DNA of 12,465 bases. Origin: DATAFF01 sp036257595 (GTDB taxonomy: Bacteria; Pseudomonadota; Alphaproteobacteria; Rhizobiales; Aestuariivirgaceae). The stretch spans positions 1-12,465 of the forward strand of contig DATAFF010000074.1 in the NCBI GenBank assembly GCA_036257595.1, given 5' to 3'. The notes under the pieces are model-generated. The model did not search any database and was not told where the DNA came from. It was given only the letters and a program-made list of their open reading frames with translations. Shown here in pieces: positions 1-6,755 of the stretch. The first letter of the stretch is position 1. Each line of letters begins with the position of its first letter. The position numbers were made by a program, and so were the translations under genes.

Positions 1-90
1 ATTTGGAGGAGAGTGATGGCGGACATAGGTTGCGGGGGCTTTGCGGGCCGAACCTCATCAGCGCTGGCGCGCATCGCGACCGCCGAAACA

Positions 91-167
91 TGGCGCGAGT
101 GACGGGGCTCGAACCCGCGACCTCCGGCGTGACAGGCCGGCGCTCTAACCGACTGAGCTACACCCGC
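91..167 (-). tRNA. tRNA-Asp (anticodon GTC)
   Basis: Read on the minus strand this is a complete 77-base cloverleaf. The 7-bp acceptor stem pairs GCGGGTG (161-167) with CACTCGC (95-101) with one G-T wobble. The anticodon stem CCGGC/GCCGG closes the loop CTGTCAC, giving anticodon GTC at 131-133. The T-arm carries GGTTCGAGCC, the discriminator base is G (94), and CCA is encoded in the DNA (91-93). It follows tRNA-Val in the same direction, a pair that usually sits downstream of hupB in Hyphomicrobiales. Confidence 0.97.
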
Positions 168-257
168 AAGCGAAGCGCGCCGCATTCACCCTTCGCGGCA
201 GCGGTCGCGGTGGCATAGGGCAAGGGGGCCAAGCCTGTCAAGGAAGGTGTGGTGGAA

Positions 258-327
258 GGCAGTAGGCAGTCGGCACTCGGCAGTCGGCACTCGGCAGTGG
301 GCGGTAGGCAGTGGGCGGTAGGCGCCC
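258..327. repeat. Tandem 7-base repeat block, unit GGCAGTN
   Basis: Nine consecutive heptamers run without a break from 258 to 320: GGCAGTA, GGCAGTC, GGCACTC, GGCAGTC, GGCACTC, GGCAGTG, GGCGGTA, GGCAGTG, GGCGGTA, followed by a decayed GGCGCCC. Position 7 varies most and the GGC core never does. The block lies between two tRNA genes and codes for nothing recognisable. Repeats of this general look are familiar to me from rhizobial intergenic regions, but that is recollection and not a search result. Confidence 0.85.
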
Positions 328-337
328 CCTTCCACTT

Positions 338-390
338 CCCCTCGCCCCGCGACAGCGGGGAGAGGGTGGCGCGAAGCGCCGGGTGAGGGG
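338..390. repeat. GC-rich palindromic intergenic element (REP-like)
   Basis: Two nested hairpins are visible. The first pairs CCCTC-g-CCCCGC (339-350) with GCGGGG-a-GAGGG (355-366) around the loop GACA. The second pairs GGCGC (368-372) with GCGCC (376-380) around GAA. The element ends in GGGTGAGGGG (381-390). This composition resembles the short dispersed intergenic palindromes of Bradyrhizobium-like genomes. It lies between the two heptamer blocks, so the whole 258-469 stretch may be one composite mobile or structural element. Confidence 0.6.
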
Positions 391-404
391 CTATTTGGGC
401 TTAA

Positions 405-469
405 GGCAGTAGGCATTAGGCAGTGAGTGGGAACCCTTCCCGACTGCCGACTGCCTACTGCCGACTGCC
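405..469. repeat. Second heptamer block with inverted copies
   Basis: Three direct units (GGCAGTA, GGCATTA, GGCAGTG; 405-425) are followed after 16 bases by four units in the opposite orientation: GACTGCC, GACTGCC, TACTGCC, GACTGCC (442-469). The inverted set is complementary to the block at 258-299, so a long stem spanning the palindromic element could form. It ends two bases before the encoded CCA of tRNA-Val. Confidence 0.75.
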
Positions 470-471
470 AC

Positions 472-547
472 TGGTGGGCGGTGAGAGGATCGAACTCCCG
501 ACTTCTTCGGTGTAAACGAAGCGCTCTACCAGCTGAGCTAACCGCCC
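472..547 (-). tRNA. tRNA-Val (anticodon TAC)
   Basis: This is a complete 76-base minus-strand cloverleaf. The acceptor stem pairs GGGCGGT (541-547) with ACCGCCC (476-482). The anticodon stem CTTCG/CGAAG encloses TTTACAC, so the anticodon is TAC (512-514). The T-arm has GAGTTCGATCC, the discriminator is A (475), and CCA is encoded (472-474). It begins only 21 bases after the hupB stop codon and may be co-transcribed with it. Confidence 0.97.
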
Positions 548-568
548 CGAATTCTGGCCAACCCTGGG

Positions 569-859
569 TCAGTTGTTGTTGGCCGCGTTGTTGACCGCGT
601 CCTTGAGACCCTTGCCGGCCTTGAACTTGGGATTCTTCGATTCGGCGATCTGGATCGGCTCGCCCGTGCGCGGATCACGACCCGGCGAGGCCTTGCGCTT
701 GGAGACATGGAAAGTACCAAAACCCACGATCCGAACTTCTTCGCCCTGCTGCAGCGTTCTGGTGATGATGTCGAGCGTCGCCTCAACCGCTTCGCCGGCC
801 TCGCCCTTCGACAGCTTCGCATCCTCCGCGACACGCGCGATCAGCTCATTCTTGTTCAT
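569..859 (-). CDS. hupB: DNA-binding protein HU
   Basis: HU is a small dimeric nucleoid protein that bends and compacts DNA without strong sequence preference. The 96-residue product is the usual length. It opens with MNKNELIARVA and the N-terminal dimerisation helices (1-38), then the core strand VRIVGFGTF (42-50), then the flexible beta-arm at about 52-75 with GRDPRTGEPI. Pro63 sits where HU and IHF place the proline that intercalates between base pairs. The C-terminus is unusually Asn-rich (NNAANNN). The start is supported by an AAAGGA ribosome site in the 12-17 bases upstream. The gene follows lon, but a strong terminator lies between them, so it probably has its own promoter. HU fits better than IHF because of its position and the length of its N-terminal region. 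Confidence 0.96.
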   Translation of the reverse strand: MNKNELIARVAEDAKLSKGEAGEAVEATLDIITRTLQQGEEVRIVGFGTFHVSKRKASPGRDPRTGEPIQIAESKNPKFKAGKGLKDAVNNAANNN

Positions 860-977
860 GGGTCAGGATCCTTTCGGTTACCTCGATATTGGTGACACTC
901 CACCGCGCACAAGGCTGAAAGTGCCAGATTTCCGCGGGAAACCAGTCCCCGCGCGAAACTGGACGCAAACACGTGAG

Positions 978-1005
978 ATTTCAACCGCTTGTTCCGCGCC
1001 GTCAA
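978..1005 (-). promoter_or_regulatory. Candidate hupB promoter
   Basis: On the minus strand TTGACG (1000-1005) is followed after 16 bases by TGAAAT (978-983), a 5/6 and 4/6 match to the housekeeping consensus. It starts directly behind the T-run of the lon terminator, a sensible place for a new transcription start. The predicted leader is about 110 bases. The match is modest and other weak boxes exist in this GC-rich gap. Confidence 0.3.
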
Positions 1006-1041
1006 CAAAAAGTGGGTATCCCGCCATCGCAGGACACCCAC
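1006..1041 (-). terminator. Rho-independent terminator of lon
   Basis: In the minus-strand transcript a 10-bp stem forms between GTGGGTGTCC (1032-1041) and GGATACCCAC (1012-1021), with one G-U pair and a 10-base loop, and is followed at once by TTTTTGTT. It lies 45 bases past the lon stop codon. The plus strand has no T-run after the stem, so it acts in the lon direction only. It separates lon from hupB. Confidence 0.8.
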
Positions 1042-1086
1042 CGATTACGTGAACATACCATGCCAAGCTATTGAAATCCAGCCCCT

Positions 1087-3516
1087 TTAATGGGCCGTCA
1101 CCTGCTCGCCCTCCGGCTTGGCTGCAGCCGCCGTGGCGGCTTCCTCCGCCGCCTCGTCCCATTCGATCGGCTCCGGCATGCGCAGCAGCACATGGGTCAA
1201 CGCCTCGTCCATCCGCGCCACCGGCACGATCTCGAGACCGCTCTTAACATTGTCGGGGATTTCCGCCAGGTCCTTGGCGTTCTCCTCCGGGATCAGCACC
1301 TTCTTGATGCCGCCGCGCAGCGCCGCCAGGAGCTTCTCCTTGAGGCCGCCGATCGGCAGCACCCTGCCCCGCAATGTGATCTCACCGGTCATCGCCACAT
1401 CCTTGCGGACCGGGATCCCGGTCATCACCGAGACGATCGCGGTCACCATGGCAATGCCGGCCGACGGACCGTCCTTCGGGGTCGCCCCCTCCGGCACATG
1501 GACGTGGATGTCCCGCTTCTCGAAATGCGGCGGCTTGATGCCGAACCCGATGGCCCGCGACCGGACATAGGAGGCCGCCGCCGAGATCGACTCCTTCATG
1601 ACGTCGCGCAGATTGCCGGTCACGGTGATCTTGCCCTTGCCCGGCATCATCAGCGCCTCGACGGTCAGGAGCTCGCCGCCCACCTCGGTCCAGGCGAGGC
1701 CGGTGACCACGCCGACGCGGTCCTCGAGCTCTGCCATGCCGTAGCGGAATTTCGGCACCCCGAGATAATCGGGCACCTTCTCGGCGGTGATCTTGACCTT
1801 CTTCGTCTTGCCCTGAGACAGCATCAGCTTCTTCACCGCCTTGCGGGCGAGCGAGTTCAGCTCCCTTTCGAGATTGCGCACCCCGGCCTCGCGGGTATAG
1901 CGGCGGATCAGCTCCAGCACCGCGTCCTCGGTAATCTCGATTTCCTTGGAATCGAGCCCATGATGCTCCATCGCCTTGGGCATGAGATGGGTCTTGGCAA
2001 TCTCGAGCTTCTCATCCTCGGTGTAGCCGGCGATGCGGATGATCTCCATCCGGTCGAGCAGCGCCGGCGGGATGTTGAGCGTGTTCGCGGTGGTCACGAA
2101 CATCACATCCGACAGGTCGTACTCGACCTCGAGATAATGATCCATGAAGGTCGAGTTCTGCTCGGGATCGAGCACTTCAAGGAGCGCCGATGACGGATCG
2201 CCGCGGAAGTCCATGCCCATCTTGTCGATTTCGTCGAGCAGGAACAGCGGGTTGGACTTCTTGGCCTTGCGCATCGACTGGATCACCTTGCCGGGCATCG
2301 AGCCGATATAGGTGCGGCGGTGGCCGCGGATCTCCGCTTCGTCGCGCACGCCGCCGAGCGACATCCGGACGAATTCGCGACCCGTTGCCTTGGCGATCGA
2401 CTTGCCGAGCGAGGTCTTGCCGACACCCGGCGGGCCGACCAGGCAGAGAATCGGCCCACGCAGCTTGTTGGTCCGGCTCTGCACCGCGAGATATTCGACG
2501 ATCCGCTCCTTGACCTTCTCCAGGCCGTAATGATCGGCATTGAGCACGCTCTCGGCAAAGGGCAGGTCGCGCTTGATCTTGCTGCGGCGGCCCCATGGGA
2601 TGCCGAGCAGCCAGTCGAGATAGTTGCGCACCACCGTGGCTTCGGCCGACATCGGGCTCATCTGGCGAAGCTTCTTGACCTCCGCCATCGCCCGCTCGCG
2701 GGCTTCCTTGGAGAGTTTCGCCTTGCTGATCCTGGTCTCGAGCTCGCCGATCTCGTCGCGCTCGTCGCCATCGCCGAGCTCCTTCTGGATCGCCTTCATC
2801 TGCTCGTTCAGATAATATTCGCGCTGCGTCTTCTCCATCTGACGCTTGACGCGCGAGCGGATACGCTTCTCCACCTGCAGCACCGAGATCTCGCCTTCCA
2901 TGAAGGCGAACACCTTCTCCAGCCGTTCGGAGACCGACGGCATCTCGAGCAGCTGCTGCTTGTCGGGGATCTTGACCGCAATATGCGCCGCCACAGTGTC
3001 GGCAAGCTTGGCATAGTCGGTGATCTGCCCGATCGAGGCGACGGCCTCCTGCGGGACTTTCTTGTTGAGCTTCACATAGCTTTCGAACTGCGTCACGACG
3101 GTGCGCACCAGGGCCTCGACCTCGTCGCGGTTGGTGACCGTGTCGGGCATGACCTCGGCGCGGGCCTCGAAAAATTCCTGGCGTGCCGTGAAGCCGTGCA
3201 GCTTGGCACGCTCGGCCCCTTCGACCAGTACCTTGACGGTACCGTCGGGAAGCTTCAGCAGCTGCAGAATGGTGGCAAGGGTGCCGACACCGTAAAGCTG
3301 GTCGGTGGCCGGATCGTCATCGGTCGCATTGCGCTGCGCCACCAGGAGAATTCGACGATCCTCGCGCATCACCTCCTCCAGCGCGCGAATCGATTTTTCG
3401 CGGCCGACGAACAGCGGCACGATCATGTGAGGAAACACCACGATGTCGCGCAGCGGCAACACGGGATAAATGTCTTGTCCGCCGACCGAGGCAGGCCTGG
3501 AGGTGGATTCGATCAT
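1087..3516 (-). CDS. lon: ATP-dependent Lon protease
   Basis: Lon is a cytoplasmic hexameric AAA+ protease that unfolds and degrades damaged and regulatory proteins. The 809-residue product is slightly longer than the 784 of E. coli. It has the N-terminal substrate domain (about 15-210) and a coiled-coil stretch (about 210-290). The AAA+ module carries Walker A GPPGVGKT (361-368) and Walker B LFLLDEID (424-431). The protease domain carries DGPSAGIAM with catalytic Ser685 and GGLKEK with Lys728, 43 residues apart as in E. coli. The Ala/Glu-rich tail after about 785 is probably disordered. An upstream in-frame ATG would add 28 residues, but the ATG at 3516 is preferred because AGGAACAGAG lies just before it and MIESTS matches family starts. 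The gene lies behind clpX with a 334-base gap holding a heat-shock-like promoter, and ends at a clear terminator. Confidence 0.98.
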   Translation of the reverse strand: MIESTSRPASVGGQDIYPVLPLRDIVVFPHMIVPLFVGREKSIRALEEVMREDRRILLVAQRNATDDDPATDQLYGVGTLATILQLLKLPDGTVKVLVEGAERAKLHGFTARQEFFEARAEVMPDTVTNRDEVEALVRTVVTQFESYVKLNKKVPQEAVASIGQITDYAKLADTVAAHIAVKIPDKQQLLEMPSVSERLEKVFAFMEGEISVLQVEKRIRSRVKRQMEKTQREYYLNEQMKAIQKELGDGDERDEIGELETRISKAKLSKEARERAMAEVKKLRQMSPMSAEATVVRNYLDWLLGIPWGRRSKIKRDLPFAESVLNADHYGLEKVKERIVEYLAVQSRTNKLRGPILCLVGPPGVGKTSLGKSIAKATGREFVRMSLGGVRDEAEIRGHRRTYIGSMPGKVIQSMRKAKKSNPLFLLDEIDKMGMDFRGDPSSALLEVLDPEQNSTFMDHYLEVEYDLSDVMFVTTANTLNIPPALLDRMEIIRIAGYTEDEKLEIAKTHLMPKAMEHHGLDSKEIEITEDAVLELIRRYTREAGVRNLERELNSLARKAVKKLMLSQGKTKKVKITAEKVPDYLGVPKFRYGMAELEDRVGVVTGLAWTEVGGELLTVEALMMPGKGKITVTGNLRDVMKESISAAASYVRSRAIGFGIKPPHFEKRDIHVHVPEGATPKDGPSAGIAMVTAIVSVMTGIPVRKDVAMTGEITLRGRVLPIGGLKEKLLAALRGGIKKVLIPEENAKDLAEIPDNVKSGLEIVPVARMDEALTHVLLRMPEPIEWDEAAEEAATAAAAKPEGEQVTAH

Positions 3517-3850
3517 CTCTGTTCCTTTCTGGCGTTGGGCCTCGCTTGAGGCTGCCCCAGTTCCGTGCGCCTCCCAAGGGAGCGGCGAAGCGCCAAGCAA
3601 TCGAAAAGCGGCGGCAGACCCTCATGGAGCCTGGCGCGAAGCCTGTCGGGCTCGTCCGAAAAACCGGGAAAACCGGCTTCCATAGAATGCGGGATAAGGT
3701 TTCGCGACGCCGGCTAACATGGCCTCCGGTGTCTCCGAATTCAAGTATTGCCCCAGGCGCTTGCAAACGAGCCGGCAGCCGTTGCCCAACGGCCACGGCA
3801 CGGCATCTCCCGGTTTCATCCGGATGCTGGCCCCCTCCCCATACATTGTC
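3517..3850. other. clpX-lon intergenic region
   Basis: This 334-base stretch has no convincing gene. Reading on the minus strand it holds a perfect hairpin GCCGTT-gggc-AACGGC (3778-3793) without a T-run, then the heat-shock-like promoter at 3717-3745, then a leader of roughly 190 bases down to the lon ribosome site. Open frames crossing it lack ribosome sites and family resemblance. The leader is long enough for post-transcriptional control, but I see no known riboswitch. Confidence 0.6.
3717..3745 (-). promoter_or_regulatory. Candidate sigma-32 (RpoH) promoter of lon
   Basis: On the minus strand CTTGAA (3740-3745) is followed after 15 bases by GGCCATGT (3717-3724), close to the heat-shock pattern CTTGAA-N13-17-CCCCATNT: a perfect -35 box and a -10 box lacking only the first two C. 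lon is a classical RpoH target in proteobacteria, which raises the prior. The start site would be near 3710, giving a leader of about 195 bases. Confidence 0.5.
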
Positions 3851-5131
3851 TCAAGATCCGAGCGAGGCCTTTGCCTTGGTCAACGTCGGCTCGCGGTCGG
3901 CATAGATCAGCAGCGGCTTGGCATCGCCATCCACCACATCGCGCGAGATCACCACCTCCTCCACCCCGGTCATGCCGGGCAGGTCGAACATGGTGTCGAG
4001 CAGGATGGCCTCCATGATGGAGCGCAGGCCGCGGGCGCCGGTCTTGCGGTCGATCGCCTTCTTGGAGATCGAGCGCAGCGCCTCGTCCGGGATGGTCAGA
4101 CGGACGTCCTCCATCTCGAACAGCCGCTGATATTGCTTCACCAGCGCGTTCTTCGGCTCGGACAGGATCTGGACCAGCGCCTCCTCGTCGAGATCCTCGA
4201 GCGTCGCGATCACCGGCAGGCGGCCGACGAACTCGGGAATGAGCCCGAATTTCAGCAGATCCTCCGGCTCGAGCGCCCGCAGCACCTCGCCGGTGCGCCG
4301 GTCCTCCGGCGACTTCACCTCGGCGCCGAACCCGATGCCCGAGCCCTTGCCGCGGGCGGAGATGATCTTCTCGAGCCCGGCAAAGGCGCCGCCGCAGATG
4401 AACAGGATGTTGGTGGTGTCGACCTGCAGGAACTCCTGCTGCGGGTGCTTGCGCCCGCCCTGGGGCGGCACCGAAGCAACCGTGCCCTCCATGATCTTGA
4501 GCAGGGCCTGTTGGACGCCTTCGCCCGAGACATCGCGGGTGATCGACGGGTTGTCGGACTTGCGCGAGATCTTGTCGACCTCGTCGATATAGACGATGCC
4601 GCGCTGCGCCCGGTCGACATTGTAGTCGGCCGCCTGCAGCAACTTGAGGATGATGTTCTCCACGTCCTCGCCGACATAGCCCGCCTCGGTGAGCGTGGTT
4701 GCATCGGCCATGGTGAACGGCACGTCGAGTATGCGGGCAAGCGTCTGGGCGAGCAGGGTTTTGCCGCACCCGGTCGGCCCGACCAGCAGGATGTTCGACT
4801 TGGCCAGCTCGACGTCGTTGTTCTTCTGCGCGTGATTCAACCGCTTGTAGTGGTTGTGAACCGCCACCGACAGTACCCGCTTGGCATGGTTCTGGCCGAT
4901 GACATAATCGTCCAGCACCTTGCAGATCTCGGCGGGCGTCGGCACCCCGTCCCGCGACTTCACCAGCGAGGACTTGTTCTCCTCGCGGATGATGTCCATG
5001 CAAAGCTCGACGCACTCGTCGCAGATGAAGACGGTCGGACCGGCGATCAGCTTGCGGACCTCATGCTGACTCTTGCCGCAAAACGAGCAGTAAAGCGTAT
5101 TTTTTGAGTCACTGCCGCTAGACTTGCTCAT
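3851..5131 (-). CDS. clpX: ATP-dependent Clp protease ATP-binding subunit ClpX
   Basis: ClpX is a hexameric AAA+ unfoldase that recognises tagged substrates and feeds them into ClpP. The 426 residues match the usual length. The N-terminal zinc-binding domain has Cys15, Cys18, Cys37 and Cys40. Walker A is GPTGCGKT (118-125), the GYVG pore loop is at 151-154, Walker B is IVYIDEVD (179-186), the RKH substrate loop is at 227-229, the ClpP-docking IGF tripeptide is at 266-268, and the sensor-2 GARGLR is at 365-370. No functional residue appears to be missing. The start has a near-perfect ribosome site AAAGGAGG a few bases upstream. It lies 219 bases downstream of clpP in the same direction. In alphaproteobacteria ClpXP also removes the cell-cycle regulator CtrA, which gives interest to the CtrA-like box upstream. 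Confidence 0.98.
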   Translation of the reverse strand: MSKSSGSDSKNTLYCSFCGKSQHEVRKLIAGPTVFICDECVELCMDIIREENKSSLVKSRDGVPTPAEICKVLDDYVIGQNHAKRVLSVAVHNHYKRLNHAQKNNDVELAKSNILLVGPTGCGKTLLAQTLARILDVPFTMADATTLTEAGYVGEDVENIILKLLQAADYNVDRAQRGIVYIDEVDKISRKSDNPSITRDVSGEGVQQALLKIMEGTVASVPPQGGRKHPQQEFLQVDTTNILFICGGAFAGLEKIISARGKGSGIGFGAEVKSPEDRRTGEVLRALEPEDLLKFGLIPEFVGRLPVIATLEDLDEEALVQILSEPKNALVKQYQRLFEMEDVRLTIPDEALRSISKKAIDRKTGARGLRSIMEAILLDTMFDLPGMTGVEEVVISRDVVDGDAKPLLIYADREPTLTKAKASLGS

Positions 5132-5163
5132 CGGTCCTCCTTTGGGCCGCGCCCCCTATAGTT

Positions 5164-5191
5164 CGTCACGCTTCCGTCACCCACCAGTGAC
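5164..5191. promoter_or_regulatory. GTCAC/GTGAC repeat cluster upstream of clpX
   Basis: CGTCAC occurs twice, 11 bases apart (5164-5169 and 5175-5180), so both copies face the same side of the helix. The second copy also pairs with GTGAC (5187-5191) as an inverted repeat with a 6-base spacer. The cluster is 33-60 bases before the clpX start, a usual place for an operator. I cannot name a regulator, and short GC-rich repeats arise by chance. Confidence 0.3.
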
Positions 5192-5264
5192 CGTTCTGAC
5201 GCATCTGCCCGGCATACCGTGCAAGTTCCGCGCCCCCGCGACTCTCAGCCAGAAGAAAGCTCCC

Positions 5265-5305
5265 AACCATCTCAGCATGGTAGCCGATGGTTAATCAACC
5301 CTTGA
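5265..5305 (-). promoter_or_regulatory. CtrA-like box and inverted repeat between clpP and clpX
   Basis: On the minus strand the sequence TCAA-N7-TTAACCAT (5287-5305) matches the CtrA box TTAA-N7-TTAA at seven of eight bases, and TTAACCAT is a strong extended half-site. It overlaps an inverted repeat AACCATC (5265-5271) / GATGGTT (5286-5292). It lies about 155 bases upstream of the clpX ATG. CtrA is the cell-cycle response regulator of alphaproteobacteria and a ClpXP substrate. Binding here is an inference from the motif only. Confidence 0.4.
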
Positions 5306-5350
5306 CAGATGTCCCAAAACGCAGCTTGGCGCGTCAGACCCCACAATTTC

Positions 5351-5980
5351 CTACTTTTCACCAGCTATTTCCGGTCGTTTATCGATAACTTGATCGACAA
5401 GACCGAAGTCCTTTGCCCCCTCCGCAGTCAGGAACGTATCCCGCTCGAGAGCATCCTGAATCGCCGTCAGCGACTGGTTGGTATGCTTGGCATAGATCTG
5501 ATTCAGCCGCTGCCGAAGATCCAGGATCTCCTTGGCGTGGCGTTCGATATCGGAGGCTTGGCCCTGGAAGCCGCCCGACGGTTGATGGACCATCACCCGG
5601 GCGTGCGACAGGGCGTAGCGCATCCCCGGGTGGCCGGCGCACAGGAGCAGCGACCCCATCGAGGCGGCCTGGCCGATGACGGTCGTCGACACCGCCGGCC
5701 GAATGAACTGCATGGTGTCGTAGATGGCAAGGCCCGATGTCACAACCCCGCCGGGGGAGTTGATATACATCGCGATCTCTTTTTTCGGGTTTTCCGCCTC
5801 GAGGAACAGGAGCTGGGCAACGATCAGCGTCGCCATATGATCTTCCACCGGCCCGGTGATGAAAACAATCCGCTCCTTGAGAAGGCGGGAATAGATGTCG
5901 TAGGCCCGCTCGCCCCGATTTGTCTGTTCGACCACCATGGGGACGAGTACGGAAGCATAGGTGTCGATTGGGTCGCGCAT
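5351..5980 (-). CDS. clpP: ATP-dependent Clp protease proteolytic subunit ClpP
   Basis: ClpP forms the double-heptamer serine peptidase chamber that degrades proteins unfolded by ClpX or ClpA in the cytoplasm. The 209-residue product is full length for proteobacteria. The catalytic triad is visible as Ser107 in GQAASMGS, His132 in VMVHQP and Asp181 in LERDTFL. The oxyanion/substrate strand SPGG is at 75-78. The N-terminal propeptide is short, and MVVEQTNRGERAYDIYSRLL at 15-34 is typical of the family. A GGCAGGA ribosome site precedes the ATG. A promoter candidate lies just upstream, in the 73-base gap after the ABC ATPase gene. In relatives the upstream neighbour is usually trigger factor (tig), but here it is an unrelated transport operon. 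Confidence 0.98.
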   Translation of the reverse strand: MRDPIDTYASVLVPMVVEQTNRGERAYDIYSRLLKERIVFITGPVEDHMATLIVAQLLFLEAENPKKEIAMYINSPGGVVTSGLAIYDTMQFIRPAVSTTVIGQAASMGSLLLCAGHPGMRYALSHARVMVHQPSGGFQGQASDIERHAKEILDLRQRLNQIYAKHTNQSLTAIQDALERDTFLTAEGAKDFGLVDQVIDKRPEIAGEK

Positions 5981-6017
5981 GGCTGTCCTGCCGTGTGAAG
6001 CTCGGTATTCGATGCCT

Positions 6018-6046
6018 TAGATAAGCGATCCCCCGTCGACCCGCAA
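6018..6046 (-). promoter_or_regulatory. Candidate clpP promoter
   Basis: On the minus strand TTGCGG (6041-6046) is separated by exactly 17 bases from TATCTA (6018-6023), a good sigma-70-type pair for a GC-rich alphaproteobacterium. A start near 6011 would leave a leader of about 30 bases. It sits in the short gap between the ABC ATPase stop and clpP, so it would let clpP be expressed independently of the upstream operon. Confidence 0.5.
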
Positions 6047-6053
6047 AGGCCCT

Positions 6054-6749
6054 TCAGGAAGTTCCCACCAGCCGAGAGAGCGTCTCTCTCCTCCATAGCT
6101 CATTTCGCCCGCCAGGGGGTGTGCCGAATGTGACATCTGCGGCGATTGTTGCCGGCTGCCCCTCGATGCGGATGATGCGGTCGGCGAGGGTCAGTGCTTC
6201 CTTTACGTCATGGGTGACCAGAACAACGCTCACCCTGTGCTGTTGCCACAATTCTGCAACCATTTGGCGGAGTTGGTCGGCGGTGGCCTCATCGAGCGAG
6301 GCGAAGGGTTCATCGAGCAGCATCAACCGCGGCCGGATGACCAGCGCCCGGGCGAGCGCCACCCGCCGCGCCATCCCGCCGGAGAGCGCCCGCGGGAAGG
6401 TATCCGCCTCGCCCGCCAGCCCCACCTGCGCCAGCGCATCGGCGGCCCGCCGCACATTGTCCGGCAGGCGTGGCGAGCCGGGGAGAGCGAGGGCGACATT
6501 CTCGATGGTGCGGCGCCACGGCAACAGTCGCGGCTCCTGGAACACCATGCCGATCGGCCCCTCGACATCGATCCTCCCGGCGAAGGCGCGGTCGAGCCCG
6601 GCAATCAGTCGCAAGAGCGTCGTCTTGCCGGCACCCGAACGCCCGACGACCGCCAGCACCTCGCCGTCGCCAAGCGCGAAGTCGATGCCGCGCAGCACCT
6701 GGCGGTCGGCGAAATTCTTGGCATCGATGGTCACCCGCATCATGAGCAT
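6054..6749 (-). CDS. ABC transporter ATP-binding protein (nitrate/sulfonate/taurine type)
   Basis: This is the cytoplasmic ATPase that powers the importer encoded by the two genes before it. All nucleotide-binding motifs are intact in the 231 residues: Walker A GRSGAGKT (36-43), Q-loop Gln71 in MVFQEPRLLPW, signature LSGGM (122-126), Walker B LMLLDEP (142-148), D-loop SLDE (151-154) and switch His180 in VTHDVKEA. The FQEPRLLPW pattern and length are typical of the SsuB/TauB group. The start is uncertain among three nearby ATGs (6749, 6743, 6740). The gene begins 6 bases after the permease stop, so the two are translationally linked. The substrate is not readable from the ATPase. In methylotrophs a similar transporter is the lanthanide-linked Lut system, so I suggest that only as a hypothesis from gene context. 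Confidence 0.93.
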   Translation of the reverse strand: MLMMRVTIDAKNFADRQVLRGIDFALGDGEVLAVVGRSGAGKTTLLRLIAGLDRAFAGRIDVEGPIGMVFQEPRLLPWRRTIENVALALPGSPRLPDNVRRAADALAQVGLAGEADTFPRALSGGMARRVALARALVIRPRLMLLDEPFASLDEATADQLRQMVAELWQQHRVSVVLVTHDVKEALTLADRIIRIEGQPATIAADVTFGTPPGGRNELWRRETLSRLVGTS

Positions 6750-6755
6750 AATGCT

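Noticed and set aside
3..218. 71-codon plus-strand frame at the left edge
   Set aside because: It runs straight through tRNA-Asp, and its central part is the translated tRNA. I see nothing else in 1-90.
258..469. CRISPR array
   Set aside because: The units are 7 bases with no spacers, and some are inverted. There are no cas genes nearby.
1090..3549. Long plus-strand open frames (1090-2193 and 2320-3549) opposite lon
   Set aside because: They are antisense shadows caused by GC-rich third codon positions. The translations are His/Arg/Asp-rich with no domain pattern, while lon on the other strand is unmistakable.
3517..3600. Lon start 28 codons upstream
   Set aside because: The extension has no family resemblance and lacks the ribosome site seen just before the ATG at 3516.
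3719..5107. 462-codon plus-strand frame opposite clpX
   Set aside because: It is complementary to the clpX codons, has no ribosome site and no recognisable family, and shows composition typical of reversed GC-rich genes.
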